DNA of 64,000 nt from Roseococcus pinisoli (GCF_018413645.1 NZ_JAHCDA010000002.1:620001-684000), one strand, 5' to 3'; shown: positions 15,295 to 23,848, counted from the first letter of the stretch. Numbers and translations are program-made. Notes: generated by a model not told the origin, from the sequence alone.

Positions 15295-16383
15295 TCAGCC
15301 TCCGGCCAGAAGCTGATCGATATCCAGCGTGGAGCTGATCCCCAGCCGGTCGCCCTTCTCGGCCAGGAAGGCCTCGGCCGCGCGCCGCCCCTCGTCGCGC
15401 AGCATGGTCAGGAAATCCCACTCCGCGTTCAGCTTCGAGGAAGCACCGAGATCGGTCAGGAGGTCGCTGCGCACGAGGTGGACCCGCATCTTGGCCCAAT
15501 GCGCCACCTCGGCATTGCCGGGGTCGGCCACCTTCCGCAGCAGCGCGATCATCCGCAGTTCCTTCAGCAGCACGGCGTTGAAGGAGACCTCGTTGAGCCG
15601 GTTCAGGATGTCGCGCGCCCCCCGGGGCGTTCCCGCCCGCTCAACCGGGTTGATGCCGACGATGATGGTGTCATCGGAGACGCATTCGTCCATCAGCGGC
15701 GTCATCGTCGGATTGCCGGAATAGCCGCCGTCCCAATAGGCCTCGCCGTCGATTTCGACGGCCTGGAACATGGTCGGCAGGCAGGCGGAGGCCAGCAACG
15801 CATCGGGCGAGAGATCCGCGTTGCGGAAGACGCGGCCGCGGCCGGTGCGAACATTGGTCGCCGTGATGAACAGCTTGATCGGCGAGGCCGCCAAGCGTTC
15901 GAAATCCACGCATTGGGCCAGGATGTCGCGCAGCGGATTGGTGTCGCCGAAGGGGAAGTCGTAGGGCGAGAAAAGCCGGCTCATCATGTCCATCGCCACG
16001 TAGCCGGGCGAATGGTCGAGGGTCCAACGGTTAAGCAGCACGTCGATCGGGCCCCGGCGGAAGGGGCTCATCGCCGCGCCCTTGGAGACGGTGTGCCAGA
16101 AACGCTCCAGCGCCGCGCGGGCACCCTGGGCGCCGCCCTGCGCATGGCCATCAACCAGCACGGCCGCATTCATGGCGCCGGCCGAGGTGCCCGAGATGGC
16201 CTCAATCTCCAGCCACTCCTCCTCGAGCAGCCTGTCCAGCACACCCCAGGTGAAGGCGCCGTGCGAGCCGCCGCCCTGCAGGGCGAGGTCGACCAGCAGC
16301 GGCGCGCGGGCGGGCACGGCCCCCTCTGCCTCTGATCCGGAATCGGTCGGTGCCGAAGGGATGGAAGTGCTGCGTTTCGCCAT
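15295..16383 (-). CDS. Patatin-like phospholipase
   Basis: 362 aa serine lipase of the patatin fold. The three defining motifs are present: oxyanion LALQGGGSHGAFTWG, nucleophile EAISGTSAGAMNA (GxSxG) and the Asp of the dyad in YWDGGYSGNP (DGG). The open frame continues 107 codons upstream, but AGGAG precedes this ATG (16383), and the upstream part is a low-quality, unconserved-looking sequence, so the short form is preferred. The first 30 residues are Ser/Pro-rich and disordered-looking. No signal peptide, so it is likely cytoplasmic or inner-face. Cotranscribed with the GntP permease, 4 nt apart. Possibly controlled through the 29-bp motif upstream. Confidence 0.85.
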   Translation of the reverse strand: MAKRSTSIPSAPTDSGSEAEGAVPARAPLLVDLALQGGGSHGAFTWGVLDRLLEEEWLEIEAISGTSAGAMNAAVLVDGHAQGGAQGARAALERFWHTVSKGAAMSPFRRGPIDVLLNRWTLDHSPGYVAMDMMSRLFSPYDFPFGDTNPLRDILAQCVDFERLAASPIKLFITATNVRTGRGRVFRNADLSPDALLASACLPTMFQAVEIDGEAYWDGGYSGNPTMTPLMDECVSDDTIIVGINPVERAGTPRGARDILNRLNEVSFNAVLLKELRMIALLRKVADPGNAEVAHWAKMRVHLVRSDLLTDLGASSKLNAEWDFLTMLRDEGRRAAEAFLAEKGDRLGISSTLDIDQLLAGG

Positions 16384-16548
16384 GGCCGCTGAACTCCTGG
16401 GCGGAAGTGGCGCGCCGTCCACGGATCGAGACGAGGCCGGCCCGGGCGGCGCCATGAGGCGGCATCCGGACACCGGCCGTCGATCCGCCTCGCTCCCAAG
16501 CTTCCAGCGTCCTTCTAGCCCCCGGCGCCTGGAATGCGAGCGGCCTAT

Positions 16549-16577
16549 TGTCCCAGCCCTGCTCATGGCGTCCCAAA
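16549..16577 (-). promoter_or_regulatory. 29-bp shared control motif, copy 2
   Basis: Matches 11541-11569 at 25 of 29 positions, with identical outer parts TGTCCCAG and GCGTCCCAAA and the same 20-bp repeat period. It lies in the 238-bp divergent gap between patatin (166 nt away, in the same orientation relative to the gene as copy 1) and the AI-2E family gene (45 nt away). Either or both may be regulated through it. Confidence 0.5.
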
Positions 16578-16621
16578 ATCCTGGCGGGGAATGGCCCGAG
16601 GTTGCCGGAACGGAGGGGCCC

Positions 16622-17677
16622 ATGCGAGCGTCCGGGGCCCGGAGACGTGGGACCGGGCCAACTGGGAAAAGCCTTCGCATGATGATCGGTCTCTGCGCGG
16701 CCATTCTGGTGGCCGCGGCGCTTCACCTTGCGCAATCCATTGTGGCCCCGGTGGCTTTCGCGCTCTTCCTCATGGCCCTCGTCTGGCCGGTGCAGCGCCG
16801 GCTATCGGCCTTCGTGCCGGCGGGCCTCGCCATGCTGGCCTCGATGCTCGCGGCGCTGCTGACGGTGGTGACACTCGCCTTGCTCATTACCTGGGCCTTC
16901 GGTGGGGTCGGGCAATGGATCCTTACCAATTCGGGACAGATCCAGCTGCTCTATGCGCGCAAGATCGCCTGGTTCGAGGAACAGGGAATCGGCGTCGCCG
17001 CCCTGCTTTCGGACGGCATCAGCTCCCGCTGGCTGATCGTGATCGCGCAGGAGGTGTCCGGGCGGCTGCACAGCATCCTCGCCTTCTCGATCGTGACGGT
17101 GGTCTTCCTGGTCCTGGGGCTGCTGGAGGTGAAGGTCGTGGACCGGCAGCTCCAGCGCATTCCGGGTGACGTGGCCCCGCGACTCCGCCAGGCCGCGATC
17201 GACACCGCCGTGAAGTTTCGTAGCTACATGGCGGTCCGCACGCTGATGAGCGTCGTCACCGGCATCGCCGTCTGGGGATTCGCCCGGCTGATGGGCCTCG
17301 ATCTGGCGGCGGAATGGGGCGTGATCGCCTTCGTCCTGAACTACATCCCCTTCATCGGCCCGCTGATCGCGACGCTCTTTCCCACCATCTTCGCGATTCT
17401 CCAGTTCGAATCGTGGCAGACGGCGGTGGTGGTGTTCCTGTGCCTGAACGTCATCCAGTCGGTCTCGGGCAGCTACATCGAGCCGCTGCTGGCCGGAAAG
17501 CGGCTGGCGGTCTCGCCCTTCATGGTGCTGCTGGCGGTCTTCTTCGGCGGCTTCCTCTGGGGCGCGCCGGGCGCCTTCATCGGCGTGCCCGTGCTCATCG
17601 CCGCGGTGACGATCTGCCTGCAATTCGAGGGCGGCAAATGGGTCGCGGCGCTGCTCTCCGGGCAGGACGGCGACTGA
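16622..17677 (+). CDS. AI-2E family transporter (PerM-like membrane protein)
   Basis: 351 aa, with a pair of N-terminal helices, a central soluble region and a C-terminal block of helices, the arrangement of the AI-2E/PerM family. Diagnostic stretches are FVLNYIPFIGPLIATLFPT, YIEPLLAGKRLAVSPF and FFGGFLWGAPGAFIGVPVL. Members export small signals or ions, and some work as sodium/proton antiporters, so the substrate is open. ATG at 16622 is preferred because GGAGGGG lies 5-6 nt upstream; an in-frame ATG at 16565 lacks a ribosome-binding site. Divergent from patatin. Confidence 0.85.
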   Translation: MRASGARRRGTGPTGKSLRMMIGLCAAILVAAALHLAQSIVAPVAFALFLMALVWPVQRRLSAFVPAGLAMLASMLAALLTVVTLALLITWAFGGVGQWILTNSGQIQLLYARKIAWFEEQGIGVAALLSDGISSRWLIVIAQEVSGRLHSILAFSIVTVVFLVLGLLEVKVVDRQLQRIPGDVAPRLRQAAIDTAVKFRSYMAVRTLMSVVTGIAVWGFARLMGLDLAAEWGVIAFVLNYIPFIGPLIATLFPTIFAILQFESWQTAVVVFLCLNVIQSVSGSYIEPLLAGKRLAVSPFMVLLAVFFGGFLWGAPGAFIGVPVLIAAVTICLQFEGGKWVAALLSGQDGD

Positions 17678-17769
17678 CTATTCGCGCCCTTATCGTCAGG
17701 AATACGTCATACGGGCGGAGGGTGGTGTTGCGCATCTCCCGAACCGCTGCTAGAGGCTCCTCCAGGTGA

Positions 17770-17844
17770 TCCGGCGTGGCGCAGCGGTAGCGCAGCGGAC
17801 TGTTAATCCGTTGGTCGTAGGTTCGAATCCTACCGCCGGAGCCA
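17770..17844 (+). tRNA. tRNA-Asn (GTT)
   Basis: 75 nt including an encoded CCA. Acceptor arms TCCGGCG and CGCCGGA pair fully; the D-arm is GTGGCGCAGCGGTAGCGC; the anticodon stem-loop is GCGGA-CTGTTAA-TCCGT with anticodon GTT at 17802-17804; the T-arm holds GGTTCGAATCC. Complete and normal. Confidence 0.95.
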
Positions 17845-18299
17845 TCATTTCCAGAGAAAATTCAGCATTCAGGGCGGCGCGGCATGCAGCCCGCAAAAAC
17901 GTCCATAAAGGGCTTGGATATAGCGGCTGATCTTAGGCTGCTGGCAAACGGCCTCCCCGGTGTGACGACCTGATTGCAGCTTTCGAAAAGCGCCGGGTCA
18001 GAAGCACCAGCGCCCTTCCCTATTTTGGCGATGATCCGTCTCACCGACGCGGATACTGACCACTCCGCCCGACACCTCAGTGGGGCGCTGCGCCTTGGTC
18101 TGGGACGCATCTTGGATCCCATGGTGGTCGGCTCGGATCTGCGTTCTCAATTTTCTGATCGTTCCCCCCACCCCCAAAAATAGTCGCCCCCCATGTGATC
18201 CGGCCTTTGGCCTCGCAACGCCCGATTTGCCGAGCGTTGGCGCGCCGCCTCGCATGTTTGCGGAGTGCAAAGGGGCGGGTCTTCGCTACAAATGTCGCC
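17845..18299. other. Gene-free stretch after tRNA-Asn
   Basis: 455 bp, less GC-rich than its surroundings, with a C-run near 18165-18190. Several short open frames on both strands overlap here, but none has a ribosome-binding site with a protein-like sequence. It lies directly at the 3' side of a tRNA, a common place for integration scars. A sequence such as GGCGGAGTGGTCAGTATC (minus strand, near 18060) faintly recalls insertion-sequence ends, but no transposase or paired repeat could be found. Confidence 0.4.
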
Positions 18300-19559
18300 A
18301 TGCAAACTGACCGCCTCACTTCGGCGCTTCCCGTCATCGCTGCCCTGCTCGCGGGTTTCGGTCTGCTTCAATTGGGCAACACCCTCCAGGGGACGCTTCT
18401 GGCCGTGCGCGGCGGTATGGAAGGCTTCTCGCCCACCGTCATCGGCATGATCGGCGGCGCCTTCTTCGCGGGTCTGATGGCCGGCTCGCTGGTGACCGGG
18501 CGGCTGATTCGCCGCGTCGGCAAGACGCGCAGCTTTGCGGCCCTTGCTTCCATGGCCTCCATGGTGCCGATCTTGCACCTCCTCTGGATCGATCCTGTGG
18601 TCTGGATCGTCGCCCGGATGCTGACAGGTTTCTGCTTTGCCGGCCTCTTCGTCGTGGTCGAGAGCTGGCTAAACGCCGCCGCCATCAACCAGATGCGGGG
18701 GCAGATTCTGTCGATCTACGGCATGACCGGGCTGGTCGCCGGCGTGATGGGCCAGCTTCTGTTGCCGGTCGCTGATCCCGGCGGATATGTCCTTTTCGCG
18801 GTGGTATCGCTCATCCTGACCGGCGCGGTCCTGCCGCTCACATTGTCACAGGCCGATCCGCCTCCCCTGCCGACCGGAACGCTGCGGATCGATCTGCGCC
18901 GTCTTTACGCACAAGCCCCGTTTGGGCTTGCCGCGGCATTCCTGTGTGGCGTCAGCACCGGCGCCTTCTTCTCGCTGGCCCCTGTCCTGGCGCAGTCCAT
19001 CGGGCTGCAGCATCAGGGGGTCGCGGTCTTCATGGCGACGGGAGCCATCGGGGCCGCCGCCATGATTTGGCCGCTTGGCGCGCTATCCGACCGAATGGAC
19101 CGACGGCTGCTCGTGGTAGCCACAGCGACGGTCGCGGCTATCGCCCTTGCCGGCATGACGCAATTCACACCCTCCGGCGCCTCGACATGGATTTACTTTG
19201 TCCTGGTGTTTCTCTTCGGCGGGCTTGTCGTGCCGATCTACAGCGTGGTGCTGGCTCATGTGAATGATTCCGTTCCTCCTTCGGAGTTCGTCGCGGCCTC
19301 CGGCGGCATGCTGATAGCCCAGGGGGCCGGCGCGGCTTTGGGTCCACTTGTAATCGGCGCGGCCATGACGGCCTTCGGTCCACGAGCCCTGCCTGCACTG
19401 ACAGTCGTGGCGCAGATCCTCATTGTCCTGTTGGGATTCTGGCAGATCAGGCGTCACGCTGCCCCTGCACGGACCGAGGAGTTTCAGCCTCAGCCGCCCA
19501 CGCCTGTGGGCACGGAACTGATCGCGGTGTCTCAGGAGAAGACAGCCCCGCCGCGATAG
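18300..19559 (+). CDS. Major facilitator superfamily transporter
   Basis: 419 aa, 12 membrane segments. MFS loops are seen: GRLIRRVGKTRSFA between TM2 and TM3 and GALSDRMDRRLLVV between TM8 and TM9. The GFCFAGLFVVVESWLN segment in TM4-5 places it with the YcaD-like group found widely in alphaproteobacteria. Export or import of an unknown small molecule. The ATG at 18300 lacks a clear Shine-Dalgarno; it is chosen because the transmembrane part begins about 10 residues later. The tail after residue 395 is hydrophilic (Pro/Gln/Thr). Appears monocistronic. Confidence 0.85.
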   Translation: MQTDRLTSALPVIAALLAGFGLLQLGNTLQGTLLAVRGGMEGFSPTVIGMIGGAFFAGLMAGSLVTGRLIRRVGKTRSFAALASMASMVPILHLLWIDPVVWIVARMLTGFCFAGLFVVVESWLNAAAINQMRGQILSIYGMTGLVAGVMGQLLLPVADPGGYVLFAVVSLILTGAVLPLTLSQADPPPLPTGTLRIDLRRLYAQAPFGLAAAFLCGVSTGAFFSLAPVLAQSIGLQHQGVAVFMATGAIGAAAMIWPLGALSDRMDRRLLVVATATVAAIALAGMTQFTPSGASTWIYFVLVFLFGGLVVPIYSVVLAHVNDSVPPSEFVAASGGMLIAQGAGAALGPLVIGAAMTAFGPRALPALTVVAQILIVLLGFWQIRRHAAPARTEEFQPQPPTPVGTELIAVSQEKTAPPR

Positions 19560-19668
19560 GCGCGAACGGGCCTTGGCGTCGGCTTCGCCGAATGGTCTCG
19601 TCAGCACCGGCCGCTAGGCTGGAGGCCGCGCCATCACAGAAATTCGCGCAGGCCTGTATTCCGCAAAA

Positions 19669-20523
19669 TCAACGAAGAGTCCAAAAATCTTCAGCTGCGA
19701 TCGCGAAGCCGAGCGACCGAACCTCCCGGGCACGGAAAGCGACGACGCCGATCAAATTGCCCCGAGCGTCGAACAACGCGCCTCCACTCGAGCCCAGCGA
19801 CATCGGCGCAGTGGTTTGGATGATGGAGAGCGTTGGGCTGGGATGGAGCGACGAGACCAAGCCTTCGCCCAGAGTGAGCTCACGCCCTGCGGGGGCGCTC
19901 ACCGTATAGACGCGCTCCCCAACTCCGAGTTGCCGAAAGGGCCGCACCGCACGGACGGGCCGCAGGGTCGGCTCAGCGACCGCAAGGATGCATCGATCCG
20001 TCCGTTGATCACGCAGCACGACGGACACGGCTCGCCGGGCCGAGCCCTGAGAGATTTCGGCGGAATCGGTGGTTGAAACGAGATGGCACGTCGTCAGCAG
20101 ATGCCGCGACGAAACTGCGATGGCGGAGCCCTGCAAAACCGTACCTCCGGGCGCCATGGCACGAAGCATCCAGACGCTGGTCCGCGCGCTGGCAAAGACA
20201 TCGCGAGCCGAGATCTCGTTCATCCCGATCGCGGAAGGCATGGTCGCAAACGGTGCCGTTGGCCCAGGGGCTGGGACTGATCTGGAAGAAGAAGGGCCTG
20301 CAGCTGCCCGCATCGCGCCTGGCAGAGAAGAGGTTTGCCCTCCCCCCACAGCCAGGCTTGATGTCGCCAGCCTCCAGGATGGGCCGCGCTGCAAATCTTC
20401 CAGGCAACTCCCGCTAGGGGCGGTCAGGCTTCGTCCATCGGAATTGACGACGTCGACGCACGCTGCCTGTGCTTGTGCCGGCCGAACCAAGCTGAGCAAA
20501 AGAAGCACTACGGCTGTAATCAT
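19669..20523 (-). CDS. Secreted trypsin-like serine protease
   Basis: 284 aa with a signal peptide (MITAVVLLLLSLVRPAQAQA). Residues about 25-100 are a variable Ser/Pro/Ala-rich region with two Cys; the protease domain follows. Catalytic triad candidates: His in SRHLLTTCHLVS, Asp in QRTDRCILAV, Ser in MSLGSSGGALFDARG (GxSGG). The HtrA-like trypsin fold without a PDZ domain would fit a periplasmic protease of the Trypsin_2 group. The start at 20523 is preferred over an ATG 6 codons earlier because GAGAGG precedes it and the signal peptide begins here. Base use is less GC-biased than neighbours. It lies downstream of the 24-codon ORF, beyond that ORF's terminator. Confidence 0.8.
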   Translation of the reverse strand: MITAVVLLLLSLVRPAQAQAACVDVVNSDGRSLTAPSGSCLEDLQRGPSWRLATSSLAVGGGQTSSLPGAMRAAAGPSSSRSVPAPGPTAPFATMPSAIGMNEISARDVFASARTSVWMLRAMAPGGTVLQGSAIAVSSRHLLTTCHLVSTTDSAEISQGSARRAVSVVLRDQRTDRCILAVAEPTLRPVRAVRPFRQLGVGERVYTVSAPAGRELTLGEGLVSSLHPSPTLSIIQTTAPMSLGSSGGALFDARGNLIGVVAFRAREVRSLGFAIAAEDFWTLR

Positions 20524-20820
20524 CCTCTGCACCTCTCCCATCGCGTAGAGAATGCGGAAGTCTCGATCGTCAGTCGACGACTAAGCGCCTCGGGCGAGAT
20601 CGCCCCTAGGGCCTCCAGCTATGGCGTTTCCCTGAAATATGGCGCTTCGCGGCGTCCCACTCTGAGCTTGAAGCGCACGATCGAACGCTTTCAGCTTTGT
20701 ATACGGCGGCGCCGCGCGCTGCCGCCAGAGAAGGCGACGGGCCGGCAGCATCAGCCCCAAAAGTAAAGCGCCGCCCCTTTGACGGGACGGCGCTTCCATT
20801 GTCCTGCCTAGGCGGACAGC
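20524..20820. other. Region between the 24-codon ORF and the protease gene
   Basis: 297 bp holding the terminator at 20766-20795. The rest (20524-20765) has open frames on both strands without credible starts. If transcripts of the small ORF read through the terminator, this would be the long leader of the protease gene; otherwise the protease promoter must lie here. Confidence 0.5.
20766..20795 (-). terminator. Intrinsic terminator after the 24-codon ORF
   Basis: On the minus strand: AAGCGCCGTCCC, loop GTCAAA, GGGGCGGCGCTT (12-bp stem with one G-U), followed by TACTTTTGG. This is the best intrinsic terminator in the window. It starts 25 nt after the stop codon of the small ORF and about 240 nt before the protease start, so it can close a short transcript or act as an attenuator in front of the protease. 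Confidence 0.8.
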
Positions 20821-20895
20821 TCAGCCGAGCTCGATCCCCGTGGCGGGGGTCGGGCTCATGAGATCCGTCATATGCGGCATGTGACAATGAGACAT
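20821..20895 (-). CDS. 24-residue His/Met/Cys-rich peptide, strong Shine-Dalgarno
   Basis: A short ORF that ordinary length cut-offs miss. It begins MSHCHMPHMTDLM and ends TPATGIELG. The first 13 residues hold three His, four Met and one Cys, a composition typical of copper or nickel ligands; the last 11 have none. Met1-Ser2-His3 would form an amino-terminal Cu/Ni (ATCUN) site if Met is kept. Upstream is AAAGGAGGTG at 20901-20910, nine contiguous bases complementary to the 16S rRNA end, with 7 nt between GGAGG and ATG. A strong terminator follows. No known precursor or leader peptide was recognised. It may be a metal-responsive leader, a small metal-binding peptide, or the precursor of a modified peptide; no modifying enzyme is adjacent. 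Confidence 0.7.
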   Translation of the reverse strand: MSHCHMPHMTDLMSPTPATGIELG

Positions 20896-20900
20896 CGGAC

Positions 20901-20910
20901 CACCTCCTTT
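20901..20910 (-). promoter_or_regulatory. Near-perfect Shine-Dalgarno of the 24-codon ORF
   Basis: AAAGGAGGTG on the minus strand, five bases (GTCCG) before the ATG at 20895. It is stronger than the ribosome-binding site of any other gene in the window and is the main evidence that the ORF is translated. A TTGAAA box (minus strand, about 20950) and a TACATA box (about 20930) upstream could form a promoter, but their spacing of 20 nt is too long to be convincing. Confidence 0.7.
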
Positions 20911-20992
20911 CAGTTGTTGAATGAAGATATGTAGGTTGGGCCAGGCGGGCGACTTTCAATCCTTCCGCATGATGATGTCTGCCAGGGCAGCA

Positions 20993-23626
20993 TCATGGCT
21001 TTGGCACCAGCACCACGAAGCGCCGATAAACCCAGCCCAGCGCGATCAGGGCGAGGCCCAGCCCGAAGAAGCTGAGCGCCCGCCACAACCCTACCAGCCC
21101 GCTCATATCCACGAGGAAAGCCTTGCCCACCGTCACCGCCATGACCGCCAGCGCCGCCAGCCGCAATGCCCGAACGCCGTAACGGATGCCGAGCGCCAGC
21201 AGGCAGCCCGCCAGCAGCAGCCAGGCGCCGGTATAGGCGTAGAGCTCAGGCTCGCCAGGTGCGGCCAGCATCAGCGCCATGGTTTCGGGGTTGAAGACGT
21301 GGCGCACCTCCAGCGTCACCCAGGCGAAGACCGCCAGCACCGCATAGGCGCCGAGCGCCTGGCGGAAGCCCGGCATCCAGCCGGCCTCCGGCGCGCGCAT
21401 CGCCAGCCCCGCAAGCAGCGCCGGAAACGCATAGGCCAGCAGGAGCTCGTTCAGCACCGGCGCGCGCATGAGCAACGCACCCGGATCGAGGGCGGGATTG
21501 GCCAGCAGCAGTAGGACGCCGAGGACCAAGGCTGCGATCTGATGCAGTCGCCAGCCCCAGCGCAGCACGGGCCGATCCCCCAGCCGCCGGTTGGCGAGCC
21601 GCAGAAACGTTGCCATCGCCGCTAGGCTGAAGACCTGCAAGGCCTGTTCGCGAAACACCGAGCGGGTCACATCTTCGGCGAGCGCGCCGCCGGTGACCGC
21701 GTGGCGGATCTCCAGCATGAGCAGGGCGGTGGTGAAGGCGATGGCGCCGGCCTCCAGGACCGCGACGGCCAGGTCATCACCGCGCCGCCGGAACATCACG
21801 GCCGCAAGCGCGAAGGCGGCAGCGGGCACGCCATAGGCGGGGATCAGGCCGTTCAGCACTGGCAGGCTGCCGAGATCGTAGCTCGCCACTTCCTCGTTCA
21901 GCAGCAGCCGCGCCAGGACCACGCCGGCCACGGCGATGGCCACCTTGCGCAAGGCCGGCAGCTGCGCCCTCACCTCGACCCAGGCCAGTGCCGGCAGGAA
22001 CAGAGCCACCGCCAGCGTCAGCCATTGATCCGACAGCACCATCGCGACGCCCAGCGCCAGGGCCGCGACGGCGCCTGCCGCATGCACCCCGGCGCGCTGC
22101 AAGGCCCCCTCCCGGCGCGCCAGCGCCGCCAGGCCAACCAGCGCGCCGGCGAGCGCCAGCGCGACCAGTGCCCAGCGGACATCCAGCGCGAAGCCGCGCA
22201 CCCGGGCGAAGGCGATCAGCAGCACCAGCACCGGCACCGCTGCGGGCAGCGCCGCCCAGCGCGTCGGGTTCGGCGCGCGGCGTTCCAGCCAGGCGCCGGC
22301 AGCGGCGTGCATGGCCGCAAGGGCAAGGGCGGCGATCAGGAAGGCCTGCAAGGCCTCCGGCGCCCAGGCCTGGCCCGGCAGAATGGCGACCACCACACCC
22401 GCGGCCGTCACCGCCTCGTCACCGGTGCTCCAGGCGCCGATCGGCCAGGCCAGCAGCAACAGCAGCCCCGCCAGCGCGGCCAGCCATGGCAGCCGGTCCA
22501 ACCGAGGCTCCAGACCGCCCTTGGCCACGGCCACTGGGGTGAGCAGCAGGATCGCCACAGCCGGCGCACTGACGCCCTGGACAAGCAGGAACAGGCCCGT
22601 CGCGGCGAGAACGGCAAAGGGGATCCAGGCGAGCCGGCGGCCGATCGCGCCGTCCAGCGCCACGCCGGGCAGCAGGCCCAGATGCAGCGCCGCCGCCGCG
22701 GGGATGAACAGCGCCGGCGGCCAGAGATCGGCCGGGCCCTGTGCCATGAGCCCGCCCATGACGATCCAGGCCGCAGCCGCCAGAATAGCGAGCCAACCCA
22801 GCCAGACAGCGCCCACCTGCCGGACCACCGCCAGGGCTGCCGCCGTGACGATCAGCAGATAGGCGAAGAGCCCGGGCATCCAGGGAACGTCCGTCTGGAC
22901 CAGGGCCGGCGTCACATAGGCGCCCGCGATGCCGACGGCAGCCACCAGCGGCCCCTGCCGCAATGCCAGCGCCAGTCCGGCCAGGGCCGCCGCCGCCATC
23001 ATCACGAAGCCGATCAGCGGAGGCACCAGCGCGTACATGATGGCCGTCGCATAGGCGGCGCCAAACAGCAGCGCCACGCCACCCGCCGCCAGGGCGGACG
23101 GCGCCTGATCCGGCCATGGGATGCTCGGACGGTCAGGCAGCGGCCGGCGGCGCAGCCACTCCGCCCCGCCGATCAGGACCAGGGCCAGCAGTGCCGCCAG
23201 GGCGCAGCGTGCCTCGGGGCCGAGCCACCCCTCCTCGATCGCGGTGCGCAGCAGGAAGACGCCAGCCAGCAGCAGGACCGCCGCGCCCAGCCAGGTGCCC
23301 CAGCGCAGCGTCAGCAGCTCCTCGAGCCCGGGACGTTGGGGGCGTGGCGGCGGCGGCGGTGGAACTGTGGCAATCGGTTCAATGACGGGCACTACCGTCG
23401 GCTCGGGCGCGATCTGCGGCTGTGGCTGCGGCACCGAATGACCAGGATAAGGAAGACCGGGGCTCAGCCTGTCCGGTATCGAAATACCCGCTGCCTGCAA
23501 GGCGGCCCGCAACAGAGCGATCTCCGCCCGCGCCCGACGCGCCTGGCGCCAGCCCGAAATACCCAGCAGCCAACCGATGAAGAGCCCGAGAGGAACCAGC
23601 GCGAGCAAGGCGAAAAGGTCATCCAT
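20993..23626 (-). CDS. DUF2339 family giant membrane protein
   Basis: 877 aa. One N-terminal helix (FALLALVPLGLFIGWLLG), a short charged helix, a Pro-rich linker with a run of seven prolines (about residues 85-95), then the DUF2339 opening LEELLTLRWGTWLGAAVLLL and more than twenty hydrophobic segments to the C terminus. The function of the family is unknown; its size and layout suggest an envelope scaffold or polymer-related transporter. ATG at 23626 begins the first helix; an upstream TTG (23647) is possible. No ribosome-binding site is clear for either. The 24-codon ORF lies 97 nt downstream on the same strand. Confidence 0.85.
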   Translation of the reverse strand: MDDLFALLALVPLGLFIGWLLGISGWRQARRARAEIALLRAALQAAGISIPDRLSPGLPYPGHSVPQPQPQIAPEPTVVPVIEPIATVPPPPPPRPQRPGLEELLTLRWGTWLGAAVLLLAGVFLLRTAIEEGWLGPEARCALAALLALVLIGGAEWLRRRPLPDRPSIPWPDQAPSALAAGGVALLFGAAYATAIMYALVPPLIGFVMMAAAALAGLALALRQGPLVAAVGIAGAYVTPALVQTDVPWMPGLFAYLLIVTAAALAVVRQVGAVWLGWLAILAAAAWIVMGGLMAQGPADLWPPALFIPAAAALHLGLLPGVALDGAIGRRLAWIPFAVLAATGLFLLVQGVSAPAVAILLLTPVAVAKGGLEPRLDRLPWLAALAGLLLLLAWPIGAWSTGDEAVTAAGVVVAILPGQAWAPEALQAFLIAALALAAMHAAAGAWLERRAPNPTRWAALPAAVPVLVLLIAFARVRGFALDVRWALVALALAGALVGLAALARREGALQRAGVHAAGAVAALALGVAMVLSDQWLTLAVALFLPALAWVEVRAQLPALRKVAIAVAGVVLARLLLNEEVASYDLGSLPVLNGLIPAYGVPAAAFALAAVMFRRRGDDLAVAVLEAGAIAFTTALLMLEIRHAVTGGALAEDVTRSVFREQALQVFSLAAMATFLRLANRRLGDRPVLRWGWRLHQIAALVLGVLLLLANPALDPGALLMRAPVLNELLLAYAFPALLAGLAMRAPEAGWMPGFRQALGAYAVLAVFAWVTLEVRHVFNPETMALMLAAPGEPELYAYTGAWLLLAGCLLALGIRYGVRALRLAALAVMAVTVGKAFLVDMSGLVGLWRALSFFGLGLALIALGWVYRRFVVLVPKP

Positions 23627-23848
23627 AAGAAATGTTGGGTCCCGCAATGCCGACGGTCAATCGCCGTAGCAGGGTGGTTCCTGATCCCAGACGCCTCCAT
23701 CATCCGCTGAGACTCCTGGTCACTCAGGTTATGGGGCTTATTTTGGAGAACACGGCAGATCGCTGCCGGCAGCTGGGCCATTGCGGCTAATGCCGAACCG
23801 CTTCTGATCCGCTATGATCGAGTACAGTCACCTCCGAGGGCGATCAAA

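Noticed and set aside
17862-18337. Short minus-strand frames after tRNA-Asn, thought of as transposase or integrase remnants
   Set aside because: No DDE, tyrosine-recombinase or terminal-repeat pattern could be followed over more than about ten residues.
20473-20766. 97-codon plus-strand frame between protease and small ORF
   Set aside because: Overlaps the protease start region in antisense, lacks a ribosome-binding site and runs into the terminator stem.
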